In this document: positions 1 through 11,400 of the stretch, one piece after another
Layout of the letters: every line of letters starts with the position of its first letter
Position numbering within the stretch: the stretch's first letter is position 1
Origin: Saccharina japonica
Lineage: Eukaryota; Sar; Phaeophyceae; Laminariales; Laminariaceae
Direction of reading: 5' to 3'
NCBI GenBank assembly: GCA_008828725.1
Contig: MEHQ01003804.1
Location: 178,059 to 242,058, forward strand
DNA length: 64,000 nt
The notes under the pieces: generated by a model
The model's database searches: none
What the model saw: only the letters and a program-made list of their open reading frames with translations
What the model was told of the DNA's origin: nothing
Program-made: the position numbers and the translations under genes

Positions 1-245
1 TTTTCTCTTTTTTTCTCTTGCATGCACCTGGATTGCTAGCAGGGTAGGTCTTGCCTGTCGTATATGGCATGGCATTGTCTGCTCTGCTTACTGCACTGAG
101 CGTAGTATCTCTGTGTCGTAGTTTTGTGACCACAGAACTGGTACCTTTTTAGGATGATGAATCGGCACGGACACTGGGTGTGCTGGATGTCGACGGGTAG
201 AAAGGAAGGTTTAATGTGAAGAACACACACACACACACACACAGT
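1..245. mobile_element. Long-terminal-inverted-repeat element, one end (truncated by window start)
   Basis: This is one terminal repeat of a non-autonomous family seen many times in the window. It reads inward-to-outward from a TTTTCTC-rich segment through CTTGCATGCACCTGG, GTGTGCTGGATGTCGACGGG and ends in AATGTGAAGAACACACAC. The rest of the element would lie left of base 1. No coding sequence is visible. Confidence 0.7.
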
Positions 246-260
246 GAATTATTGGAGAAA

Positions 261-580
261 CCCGGTGGTCTAACTGGTCGCCACGAAGCCTGTGGGCTCG
301 GATGTCGAGTGGTTCGATTCTCCCCGATGGAGGTTTTTAGTCTCAAATGACACCGTCTGACGAGAGCGCATATTATAGCGTGGGTAAGCAAACTTCGACG
401 AGAGTTGACGAGGGAAGAGAGTGCTGAAATCTTCTCACGATAAAAATGCAAGGCAAGAATCCTAGTGGGGGAGGAGGAAGAGGAGCCTACTTTGTGACCC
501 CGGATCTGAGTTACGACTATGGAGGGAGAAAGACGGAAGTGCGAAGATAATAAATGGGATGGACAAAAGACAAAAAAAAA
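261..580 (+). mobile_element. tRNA-derived SINE, near full length
   Basis: The head carries a Pol III A box (TGGTCTAACTGG, 266-277) and B box (GGTTCGATTCT, 311-321) at tRNA-like spacing. The body shares GAGAGCGC, GCGTGGGTAAG, GACGAGGGAAGA, ATGCAAGGCA, GACCCCGGATCTGAGTTACG and AAATGGGATGGA with the other copies in this window. It ends in an A-rich tract (570-580). This copy can serve as a reference for the family. Confidence 0.7.
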
Positions 581-1054
581 CTAAATGAACCCGGAACCTC
601 ACAATCAACGTCACAGCTAGCATTTTCATAGATACCCCAGCACAGCTCAACACACATCAACCACAGTGCGGATGCGTGCATGCGTGCGTACACCGGCGGA
701 AAGGGATAAGTACAACAGCAGCACAGTAACAACGGAATGTACGCGTTCAGCTTACCGTGGTGCTGTGGTCGAGGGCAGGGTATTCGTATTATAAACCGCC
801 GTCTCCAGTCAACTCCAGCAAAACCAAGTTCGTTCCTACCCGTATGATACTGATCTTACAATGACTCGGTTTCCTGTGGGGTCATTCTCACGGGCGAACG
901 CCAAACCCAAATCCGGACACAGAAAGAAGAGGAAGCAAAAGAGACAAACAAATCGAAATGTTAACTGGAACGAACCGTCTCCACCGTCAGCAGACAACAT
1001 ACAGACTCCCTTCTCCCGCCGCCCCCCCCTCCACTAGTGACAACCTACTACGCG

Positions 1055-1656
1055 ATGAGTTCGGGTTCGGGAGCATCCTTTCTGGCGCCGCGCCGAATTC
1101 CGCGCATGTGGCGCAACATGACCGTCAGCTCGAACAGATCGTTCAAGACAGTTGTCTGCTGCGCGCCAAACACGTAAACTGACGAACACGGTCTGGCACC
1201 GGAAAGGTTTTGGCGTTGGTGTTGCCGCGAGCTCCCCGCGACCGCTTGTTGCTTCCTCCAACTTAGCTCTTGGGTGGGCTCGGGCTGCTGCTCGTGTCTA
1301 CTAGTACTCGTGACCTTGCCTGCTTGCTCGGCTTCGGCAGGTTGGCCCGACAGCAAACGTCGAGAGCCTGAGGGCTGCTCTTCTAGACTGTCCAGCTTCT
1401 TAACGTCCCTCTTCTAACAGCAAGCGACGCTGCAGGAGATGCTGCAGGCGACACGGATGCAGGCACCAACCCGTGGGATGAACCGCTGCCATCGGAGGTG
1501 CCGGAGGCGTCGCTGCCACGAGAGCTACCAGCAGAGGAAGCGGGTCTATCCGTTCCAGCAGCAGCTGGGCCAGCACAGCCGTCTACTACCTCACGTGGTG
1601 GCGGCGCCGCACTGGCTGAGCCATCGTCTTGTGTGGACATGGTACCCAGCGCTTAA
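1055..1656 (+). CDS. Possible small two-exon gene, function unknown
   Basis: A GC-rich stretch in otherwise AT-richer DNA. ATG at 1055 opens 39 codons (MSSGSGASFL, then an Arg-rich segment) up to a possible donor at 1174. An acceptor AG at 1423-1424 would continue in frame with an acidic Ala/Pro/Glu-rich stretch (DAAGDAAGD, EVPEASLPRE) to TAA at 1654-1656, 116 residues in all. The stronger-looking acceptor at 1420 breaks the frame, so the model rests on the weaker site. The minus strand is also open here. It could be a gene relic carried by repeats. I recognise no domain. Confidence 0.25.
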
Positions 1657-2264
1657 CGGTATCGTGGTGTCCCCAACCATCCTCGGTCTCTGCAGATACC
1701 TGAGCGCTGACCTGTGGAGCTTTGAGCAGAGAAACTATGCTATGTGTGTGACCTCAAACCCCGTTATCAAAGAGTTCGTCTCTTACGGCGTTATTTTGGT
1801 GCACAAAACGTGCCCTATTGCCCCGTTTCGAGCGCAGTTACGTTGCCCGACGGGAGTAAGGCACGTAAGGCATGACACAGCGTCTAAGGCAGGCCTCTTG
1901 TGAGGAAAAGCTCTAAGGCATTGTTTAAGGCATGACTTAACCGCTAGGGCCTACCCTTTAGGGTACCCGAGGTATCAACGAAAATGATGACAACGTTTAT
2001 GCCTTTTCAAGCGTCTACGAGCAGCGTGCCGATCCACACCAAACGTACGCCGTCGACATCCAGCACCAGGAGTGTCCGTGCCGATTGTCCACCCTCGAGA
2101 GATTCAAGTTCCGTGGTCAGACGACCACGAGACGAATACGTCAATTCTTCATTGGAACAATTTGGCCGGAGCAGACATTGCGTTACAGTGCCGTATACCA
2201 CAAACCTACCCTTCTACATATAATATTTATATACTGTACATGTAGTAACCCGTTTATATATTTC

Positions 2265-2450
2265 TTCCCATCCCTTTTAATGTAATATTAGCTTTCCTTC
2301 TTCACGTAGTCGTATCTTAGATATGGGGTCACTACGTAGTAGGCTCTTCTCCCTCTCCACCACCGTATGTGCCTTGTAGTTCAGTCGCGAAATATTTAAG
2401 CACTGTGTTAACTCGTCGACTCTCGTCGAATCGTACAAATCCATACATTT
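2265..2450 (-). mobile_element. SINE fragment (3' part)
   Basis: Minus-strand match to the body of the SINE at 261-580, including the words complementary to AAATGGGATGG, GGGGTCACTACGTAGTAGGC and the GTCGACTCTCGTCGAAT end. The tRNA-like head is missing. Confidence 0.5.
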
Positions 2451-2619
2451 TTAGGGAAGAAGAAACCAAAGAAGGAAAGAAAGGGAAACTGAACTACATA
2501 AACAAAACATATAAACAATACGGTTGAAAACATGAAAAAAAACGAAAAAAAACAGGCAGACAAACAGACGAAATAAAATATTAAATCCCAATAGGGTTAT
2601 TTATTGTTTAATTTTTTTG

Positions 2620-2715
2620 TTTATCCCATGTATTTTACCTGGTACATATGTTCCCTTCGTTTCTCTCCCCTTTAGTCGTAACTCAGGTCCGGGATCACCA
2701 TGTAGTAAGCCCTAG
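2620..2715 (-). mobile_element. Short SINE fragment
   Basis: Minus-strand match to the 3' end of the SINE family: TTATCCCATGTATTTTA, then TCGTAACTCAGGTCCGGGAT. About 95 bp only. Confidence 0.4.
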
Positions 2716-4149
2716 CGGCTAAGACACGCCAAAAACGGGTAAAGACAAGTACCCTAAGGCCCGCCGCGAGCGAACAAAAATGGGGTAAGACACGCTTTAA
2801 GACATTTGTCTTAAGCGCTTTTTATTGTCTTGAATATCTTACTTGGATAAGGCATTTCCCTAAAAAAATGTCGTACACTTGTCTTCCTGCATTTTCTCGC
2901 CCTAGCAGGCGTTTCTATCAGGTATACTAAAATCCACAACCTTTGTCAAGCGGATTTCGCTTGAAATCGGTGTGCTATCTTCCTTGAGGCAATACATAAC
3001 GACGGATATCCTTACCATTGCCTAATTCGTCGTTCATAAAGAGATTTTATGGTGTGCATACGATCCCCTGGACAAAGTTAAAATATTACGATGATAAACA
3101 CAAAATCTGGGGTTCTCACGCCGATTATTTAATGGTATGGGCTTGGGGTTTGGCCACGTGTTCTCAAAAAGGGCAAACCAAGGGATTGATCACTGCTCCC
3201 TTTATTTCTTTTTTATTCCCCGTCAATTTTGCTCAAAAACAACCTTTAAAATGTGCGTAGTCCACAAAAAAAAATGAAAATAAACAGCAGTAATGCATGG
3301 CGTTGGAAGCCTTGGACGAAGCACGTGCCTATTCTCGTATCTCACACGAAAAACGGCGTGAGAAAACGTGGAGGAAAATTGAAAAGTGCACTTCATATAG
3401 TGGCTGGCCCAGCTCGTACATAACAATGTACAGATTGTACATCATAATCCAATGTCGAAGCTTGTATATTCACACCTCCATCTGATCATAGCAAGCGGTA
3501 AAACAGCTCGGCATACATAATCAGCAGTGCGGGTGCGTGCATGCACCAGCATGAAAGAACGTGAACAACAGCAGTATAATAACAGCGAACTATATATTCA
3601 GTGTACAGCAGTATATTGCTGTGTTGTGGTCGATGGTAACATATTCGTGGTTGTTGATTTATTCGTAATACGTACGAGTATTATTCGTATAACCGTTCTC
3701 TCCTCTCAGCTCCAGCAAAACCAAGGTAATTCGTACCAGGTACTCACGTTCAGTCAAATCTGGAATTACACTGTTTGCCTTGGGGTCACGGGTAATTTTG
3801 GTGCGAAAAAATGAGTTATTGCCTCTTTTCGAGTGCAGGGACGCTGCCCTACGAAAATAAAACACGTAAGGGACGAAACAGCGTCTATAACAAGCCCCTG
3901 CTTAAAAAGGGCTCTAAGACATTAATATTTAAGACATATTTTAGCCGCCCCGGACCCCGTTTTAAAGGATTTCGTATCTAACGGCGTTATTTTGGTGCTC
4001 AAAAACTGCCGTATTGCCCCTTATGGAGCGCAGGGACGTTGCCTTACGAAAATAAGACACTTTAGGGATGAAACAGCGTCCAAGACAAGCCCCTGCTGAG
4101 AAGGGGCTCTAAGACATTATTTAAGACATGTCTTAGCCGCTAGAGCTTA

Positions 4150-4275
4150 CCATGTAGGCTCTTCTGTCCCCTCCCCACTTCGACGGTACGTGCCTTGCGT
4201 TGTGATCGCGAGAATGTTGCAGCACCTTCTCTTCCCTCGTCGAATTCCGCCTAACCACGCCACGGAGGCGCTCTC
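4150..4275 (-). mobile_element. SINE fragment (middle part)
   Basis: Minus-strand match to the SINE body: GTAGGCTCTTCT, ACGTGCCTTGC, CTTCCCTCGTCGAAT and AGGCGCTCTCAGC. Head and tail are missing. Confidence 0.45.
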
Positions 4276-4390
4276 AGCATTTGGTTCTTTTGTTGTATGT
4301 TTTCAAATAAAGTAAATATTATCCCCACGGTGTTTATACAACAAAGTGGCGGCAGGTACCACGAGATTGCTGCAGGCAGTCGCTATTACA

Positions 4391-4487
4391 GGGGCCTATA
4401 GTAAATAGGACCAAATATTGTCAGTAAAAATACGTAAATATATAGGTTTTCGTGTATACGGCAGGCCCTATTTACTATGGTCCTCCG
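4391..4487. repeat. Small inverted-repeat element (~97 bp)
   Basis: The two ends are inverted repeats of about 20 bp: GGCCTATAGTAAATAGGACC on the left and GGCCCTATTTACTATGGTCC on the right, around an AT-rich centre. The shape is that of a tiny MITE. No second copy was found in the window. Confidence 0.45.
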
Positions 4488-4629
4488 TAACAGTACACGG
4501 TAGTTGATCTATCTTCCTACGACAAGGTATAAGGAAGAGTTTGGGGGATTGCCTCACGATACCCATTCCAAATCGACAGGTCTAGGTCGCCCCAATAGTT
4601 CCAAATTATCGTTGAATGCTACGTACAAG

Positions 4630-4932
4630 TTTATTTTTCGACGCTCAAATCTCACACGTGGGTCAGACGTTTTGAGTTAATTTGCACTACACAATTGAAA
4701 AACGCACAAAAACGGCTGAGAGCGCCTATTAATAGTAGCGTGGGTAAGACACAATTCGATGCAAGTCGACGAGGGAAGAAGGGTCCGAAGGTCTCCTCGC
4801 GATAGAAATGCAAGGCATCAACCGTTGTGAGGGATGAGGGAAGAGTGGTTACGTTGTGATCCCCGGTCTTGGTTACGGCTAGGAACGAGAGAGCCAAGGA
4901 GGGCGAAGATAAATGGGATGGAAACAAACAAA
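4630..4932 (+). mobile_element. tRNA-derived SINE
   Basis: A B-box-like GCTCAAATCTC lies at about 4645, then the family body (GAGAGCGCC, AGCGTGGGTAAGAC, GTCGACGAGGGAAGAA, AGAAATGCAAGGCAT, GATCCCCGG) ending AAATGGGATGGAAACAAACA. The A box is not convincing, so the head is partly decayed. Confidence 0.55.
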
Positions 4933-5099
4933 TAGTATCATTCCTTCGGGGTTAAAGCACGGGCGGGGTAGCTGTTCAACATGGTGTATTTGTTATGGCT
5001 GTCTCGTGTTTAGTTTCCACACCGTCCCACTGGTTGTTCGCTCGAACGAAGTCTGGCAGAGGACATTATACCCCGTCCTAACTCGAAAGGCTTAGAGGT

Positions 5100-5430
5100 A
5101 CTGCCGTAAACATTTGTTCAATGAAGGTCACCACCGCCGGAGTTGATCAGTTGCGCTGTTGGCAAAATGGTTTGACCTACCGCTTGTAAATATATTTATA
5201 CAAAAATGATAAACGCGCTTTGAGAAATTCTACATTCCGGAAGTAGAACTCTAACTTTAACCTTACGCACATGTAATAAACAAGTTTAATTTTGTACATG
5301 ACTACTCAATCTGCCTAACTAAATATATCAGTGTACGAACGCTGCCCCGTCGCTCCTTTGACCAGGACCCCCATCCGGATAACAACAGACCGGGAATCGT
5401 CCGATCGGGAGACAAACCTTCAACACAACG
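5100..5430 (+). promoter_or_regulatory. Upstream region of copy 1, partly duplicated before copy 2
   Basis: Two stretches are shared with the region before copy 2: one around 5137-5185 (GTTGGCAAAATGGTTTGAC, compare 44370-44400) and one around 5345-5425 (TTGACCAGG then CATCC, compare 44815-44890). The first matches begin about 300 bp (copy 1) and 550 bp (copy 2) before the ATG. This shows that the duplication included upstream DNA. No clear TATA box or initiator could be assigned. Confidence 0.45.
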
Positions 5431-8400
5431 ATGAAGATCAACACCGCATCTACCCTCATCCTGGCGGCTGCAGTCGCCGGTCGTGTGTCGTGCAGTCGTG
5501 TTCTTCAAAGCGTCCCCATGGTTGGAATAGACACTACGAGCCCACCTACACCTCCTGCGTCTGATGATGCTGAAGAGGACTTTATAACGGCACTACAACT
5601 AGACGCCCACGTCACCGGTACGTACCGGGAAGCATGCTACGGTAGCCTGCATGCAGGGGCACCATGTTGTTTCTGCCAAAGAAGGGTGGTCACTTGAGGA
5701 GGTCTACACCTCACCCAAAAAACTGATTGTAGAGGAAAAAGAAAAAACTACGGGATAAACAATACCGTGCCCTAAGAAACGATGAACAATATTGCAGCTC
5801 AATAATGAAAGTCCTACGTATGTACGACGTTGGGTTGAGGAGCCGGATCAATCATATAATATTTTATTTAAAAAACGCTACCGCTACTGTGGTACGCGTC
5901 CGGGCCATTGGCGTTGATAAACCCTTGGCGCATAGGCAGACTTGAGTTCCTTAAACGATGTCAGGCACTTCCTGACGTCAAACGCACATGGCTTACGGCG
6001 ACTATGCTGCGCCGTTTGCTGTCTCGTCCAACGATCAAGCCATTCGGTGCGGAGCTTCTTCGTTAATGTTATGCTACTTAATATACAATCCCCTAACCGT
6101 TTCCGCCGATTCGCTTATCAATGTCTTGTTTGATGCTGACATGAACAAAATATTGCTAAAACCTTGAGCTCATCGGAACACTTCTGGTTCGTTAATAAAA
6201 CGACAGGAAACTCACTAATACTCGAGCGTGGTGCTCCATCGTTGCCTTTGCCCCACCCCGCTGCATGAAATACCCCAGTCGTGGCACCAATCGAAATGGG
6301 AGAACTGATGTGCGACAGCCTCGATTTGGCCGAGGACGCCGATACCCTGTCCTTCGTGATTACTAACAGCGAGGTTATCGTTGCGGAGAAGTTATCCTAC
6401 ACTGTTACAAGCGGAGAGCCCTTCACGGACAGCATCGGTCGAAAGGTACCTGGTACACTTGGGGTGGCCCCCTTGACAGTGTTAATAGGCATGTCAGGTT
6501 TATTCTGGGCCCTCTTTTATTATTGGGAGGGCAGTAGCACAGACCGAAATTATGTTTTACAATATAAATGGCGTGCTCCGTTTAGGGTGGCAGTAGCGCG
6601 GTCTCTAATCGTACTTCGAGAATATATCGCATGCCCCTTAAGTTGCCCCTGCTGCATTTTCTTGCTCGGGCGCTGCCAAAAAAGCTTCAACTAACTGCCG
6701 TTGATTCGGGCGAGTCCAACAAAATGACGGTGGTCCCGTCCCCACAACCAAATGTCAGAACGATCGTTTGAATGGATACTTGATTAGTGTTGAGGTGTAC
6801 ACAAAAAAGTCCGCCCAGCACATTTAGATGAAAAACTGTTTATTAGAGCTTGAGGACTGCTTGAAACTCACTTGTTCGTTTTTGGTTCGTTTGCAGCGAT
6901 GCGCGAAGCCACACTTCATTGTCCAGCAACGGGGCACATAAAAGTCAAGAGTGGGTGTGATCGTCTACTTCGATGGGTTGCCGCTTTTATTGCTTCATCC
7001 CCAATATGTTGTTTGTCCTCTCCTTTCGAAAAAAAAGGTTTGGACCGGTGTAGTGACGGACCCTGAACGGGCCCAAGACGAGGCTGTCCCCAGGACGGTC
7101 AGCATGACCTGGGGGGACGTGTGCAACACCGAGGTGGGCGGGTTGTTCAAGCGTGTTCTGTTCATTGTGAAACAACGTCCGACTGGCCACTTGAGAACAT
7201 TCCAATTACAGCATGTTTACGCAGCTCAGATGTCTAGTATTGTTTGCAGTCTGCCAGTTATGCAGTATGTTCGGCCGATCTGAAGAGGTATGATATATAC
7301 AGTACAGGACACCTAATAAGAAACAGGAAACACGGTCCTGGCAGGATCTCTTATCCGAGATAGGGTGATTTCTATACTAATCTCAAGATAACGACTTTAT
7401 CGAATTGCTTAGTTTACTCCTAAATCTCGGCCTGGCTTTCCCTGTTAGCCATTTGCTTACTAGGTATCCTGTACTGTAGTTCACGTATTGGAGAGTTTGC
7501 GTATAAGCAAAATAATGAGCGCATCATAGGGAATGGCGGTACTGCGGCGGTGTGTTGTCAATATTTCACCTCGGTGCGAACATTTCTGCTACATTCGTTC
7601 ATGTTTTGGTGCTGGGTTATTCCTGATGTGATTCCCTTCGCTGGATAGTACTTCGCGAGTGATACACACGCGTTAATGTGAAAATATACTTTCGCCTACT
7701 GTAGGCGTTTCTGCTCTATCCCTCTGCTTTACCCCGCCATCCATGGCCTGATGCGACTGCACTCGCGAGACAAGACCTGCTCCATTAAAACGCGGAACAA
7801 TGCAAAATGCTGTTTGAAGGCACTAATCGTGTTGATGTTTACGTCGAAGTTTCGTACAGAAACGAGCATTCTGCACTCCGCTATATCCGGCTTTTGTTCC
7901 GCGTTTTTCAGACGTTCCTTCTTCAGGTCACCAAGGTCAACGTTGACGAAACAACGACCATAGACAAGACGGTACCCTGTTTCGGGTCTACTACGCACAC
8001 GTGTCTGGTTCAGGTGAGCAGCTCAACACGTACTGTAATTCGGCCATTAATGATTTTTATGTTTTTCTCTTGACCACTGCTTGCTGTGTCCCGTGTACGT
8101 ACACATTGCAGCTTTACCGGTGGCAATTGCGAATCCCACAATGTTGGTACAAGTTTTTGTCCTGGTGTTTTGTTTCGGTTGTTACTTTCTCGCACACGGG
8201 TAAACGGTTTCTAACTACTGTACCCGCTATATCGTTTATCTGCTATAGGTTTTCAAGATCGCTTCCTCGCAGTCAAGTATACGTAAGCAATGGGTTGGCT
8301 AATAGTTTTTTTTTTAACTTGAATTAATTTTGTTTACGCTAGGGGTTGGCTACGTTGAAGCAGGGCCATATATGTGGAGCCCCAGAAACAATACGCACAT

Positions 8401-11400
8401 TTGTTTGGCGGCGCAATGTGTGTGCCTCGGGCCCGCATTCGGTAGTGGCGTTGGTTTGGGTTTGGAAGGATGCCTCGACCCTGACCGTAGAGTTACCTCT
8501 ACTGTCATCGAAGTGTTGGTCGAGGCATAAAATATGCCGTGGCATCATCCCTAAGTAGGCGAAATGATTTATTTGCGTTGTAGTCAACGGTTTCCTACAG
8601 TAGCTGCATCTTGATTAAGGTAAATGCTACTCTGTCCTTGCTGCGACGAGTAGCCTACAGTAGCTTGTTCCGGCTACTAACCCTGTGGCGTTTGACCTCT
8701 CGGAAAACGCTGCAGACTTCGAGTCAATCGAGGGGCTATATTGTCGTAGAACAGTTGTCTTGAGTTTTTTATTTGCCTGTGCCCCCCCCCCCTAGATTAT
8801 TGCTTGTCCAGCACATTTATTAACAAACACGACAAAGGATATGCCAGATCAACCCGTTATGGTTTATGATTCCCCCCTGACGAAATTCCAGACGTACGTA
8901 CTGCCTTCCTTGTATTTCTACATACGCTTTTTCTGTTTTTTTTATAACAAGCGTGCGTTACATGTTTAGCTGTTCAATTAGGCCGGAAAACCGGAACACC
9001 GCAAACGTTCGATCGTAGTAGCCCTGACAAACTGGCCGAAGCACCTAGACAAGCAGTTGGGTTCTTGGGACATATCTCGTTTGGAACTCAGGGGTAACGT
9101 AGCAAGACAGAACAAGATACTATCGGTTTAGACGACTGCTGTTCCCTATCTATAAACGCGGTGGGCAGCCAACTGTTTTTCTCGTTCGTCCTCCTCGTAC
9201 AGTTTATTATTTTACAGTATTTTCCTGTACTGTATGTAGTACAGGACAATTAACAGGCGAGTGGCAATTAACAGGAAACAGGCGAGTGAAAAAGTCAGCT
9301 CAAGAGTTAATGCAAAAAATTAAATTCTACAGTCGATATCTTCAAACAAGAAAACAACCCTCTCGAAGAAGAAAAAGCCAGCTCAAGAGGTAATGCAAAA
9401 TATTAAATTCGACAGTCGATATCTTGAAACAAGAAAACAACCCTGTCTCGAATAAGAAATCCAGCTTGGCCCAGCCTTCTGGTTTGTTATTTGGGGTTAT
9501 GTACTGGATGGTAGTACAGTATGGGAACCCTGACTATAATTTGGAGTTCCAGTCGGTTACATTATCCATGTATTCACCTACGCGTTTTAGAGCGTCGGGC
9601 CGGCGCTCAAACCAGGCTATGGCGTAGCTGCGGTACGTATTTTCGTTCGTCATCGCAAACGATCTTGCTCAACAGTAAAAAACGATCGTCCGCAGGCACT
9701 CCGGCGTGTGGAAGGCCTCATTTCTTTCTAATCCCGAGCAAAGGGTCGGATGGTATTTGTGCGTTTTAGATCCTTCCGCGAAACGTGTATCCGTAGTCGT
9801 TGTGGAGTTCAGGTATGGACAAGTGGTGACTTGAAACTGGCATTGTCTATTGATAGTTCCCCGCATATGTTTTATTTGTCTCTTTCCACCCGCATATGTT
9901 GCCTACTGCGTTGTTTCACAGGTCACGGTGGAGTTCGACGGGTCGGCCACTCCACTCGTCCCTCCAGGCGGCGTGTCCGTTCTTGCCGCCCTCACCTCGA
10001 GGTGAATAGTTTTTTCCCGGATACCAACCTAATAACAAACTCGCTTTTAACTTACCGGTAACACTCAAGGGCTGTTCCCACCTGCACCCGGAAGCCGGGT
10101 CAGTGCGCTTTCTCCGGACACGTGTTTTTAATGGTTTCGAGTTTACAGAAAACTAGCGATACAGGCGCAGAGCAGTGATCGTGGATGCCTATCTGACGTC
10201 GGATTAAGGAAACCAACGGTAGTGGAAGCACTTGTTTAGGGCAATTTATATCAGCGTCGCATCTCTTTGAGACGAGCTGGCTACCTTGTGGTCTCTCCAC
10301 GCTCGCTCTTACCTTTCACGTGTGTGAACCACCGTATTTGTGAAGTGTAGCCCTAATGCCTACGAGGGGGGTAGTCTTGAAACGCCCCACCCCTGTGTTG
10401 AAAACAAAATCGCTCGATTGGTTAGTTGCGCATGCTTGCGAGTGCCATACACTCTGCGGCATATTGGCGTTTCTCGACAACTCGTATATCCGTTTCTTGG
10501 TTGGGCTTCGTTCTCAAGAAAACCCACCCACGTCATTATAGTTACAATTTGGTTTACATGTATACGTCGCCATCTTTATAGCATGGGCGACAAAAGGAGT
10601 CGACTTTCACGAAAACTCGTATATCATACTCGTTGTGCAGTTGCACTTCGTTCTACATGGCACCCCCCACCCATGACATCATAACCATAATATTGCACTT
10701 TTCCCGCCGGATTTGTCGCGATGTTTGCAGCGAGGGCGACGGAACAAGCACGGGAGACAGTAGCGATACGGGAGACTCGGATTCCTCTGACCGTCGTCTT
10801 CAGGCGGACGTTACCGTGGTACGTACGTGTGAATACCCTCCCCCCCCCCTGCCGCCTTGACATTTTGTATGTAGAAACCCAAGTGTCGAGTATATCTACT
10901 ACAAGAGGTAGTGTATTACGAAAGGGGCACCTGCACCAAATTTGTTTTGGGACTTCTCGAAAGATAACCCTTTATGCCTCCGCGCAAAACGGATTTAAAG
11001 AAGTCTAACATTATCCCGTCCATCAATAATATCATGCCTAGCGGGGTATTTATCGAAGAATCCTATCGCCTCCCTTTTCTCTTGCATGCACTTATTAATA
11101 GATTGCTAGCAGGGTAAGCCTTGCCTGTCGTATATGGCATTGTATTGTCTGCTCTGCTTGCTGCACTGAGCGTAGTATCTCTGTGTCGCAGTTGTGTGAC
11201 CACAGAACTGGTACCTTTTGAGGATGAAGAATCGGCACGGACACTGGGTGTGCTGGATGTCGACGGGTACAAAGGAAGGTTTAAAGTGAAGAACACACAC
11301 ACACATCACCTACAGATACACATCCCACACGACTGCTGTGCTATGTTCATGGTATCATACATAGTATTTTCCTATTAGTCATCCTACAATGCGTAGAATG

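Larger units (their letters stand above)
1660..4150. repeat. Repeat mosaic: ~170-200 bp repeat family (three copies), SINE fragments and a decayed inverted-repeat end
   Basis: One repeat occurs at about 1780-1950, 3780-3950 and 3970-4145. The last two are adjacent and in tandem. Shared words are ACGGCGTTATTTTGGTGC, GGGACG, CAGCGTC, CTCTAAGACATT and TTAGCCGCTAG. A related fragment (GCGGCTAAGACAC) lies near 2705. A decayed end of the long-inverted-repeat family lies at about 2030-2220. I see no gene between 1660 and 5100. Confidence 0.5.
5431..10818 (+). other. Copy 1 exons 1-6: signal peptide and propeptide
   Basis: Exon 1 starts MKINTAS, followed by a hydrophobic core (LILAAAVAG) and a small-residue cleavage region near VSC, a typical signal peptide. 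Exons 2-5 (residues 63-211) contain WTGVV and MTWGDVC segments and four cysteines (in LMC, DVC, VPC and HTC). This resembles the propeptide that precedes the catalytic domain in algal and bacterial reprolysin-like proteases. Exon 6 is strongly acidic (Asp/Ser/Gly-rich) and ends in DRRLQ; the dibasic pair at 232-233 could be a processing site. I did not recognise a cysteine-switch motif. Intron phases run 1, 0, 0, 0, 2, 0. Confidence 0.75.

Noticed and set aside
3018-3415. Third copy of the TA-flanked hairpin element
   Set aside because: CCCAGCTCGTA at the right end and TTTAAAATGTGC inside are suggestive, but the left end and hairpin are not clear, so I do not call it.
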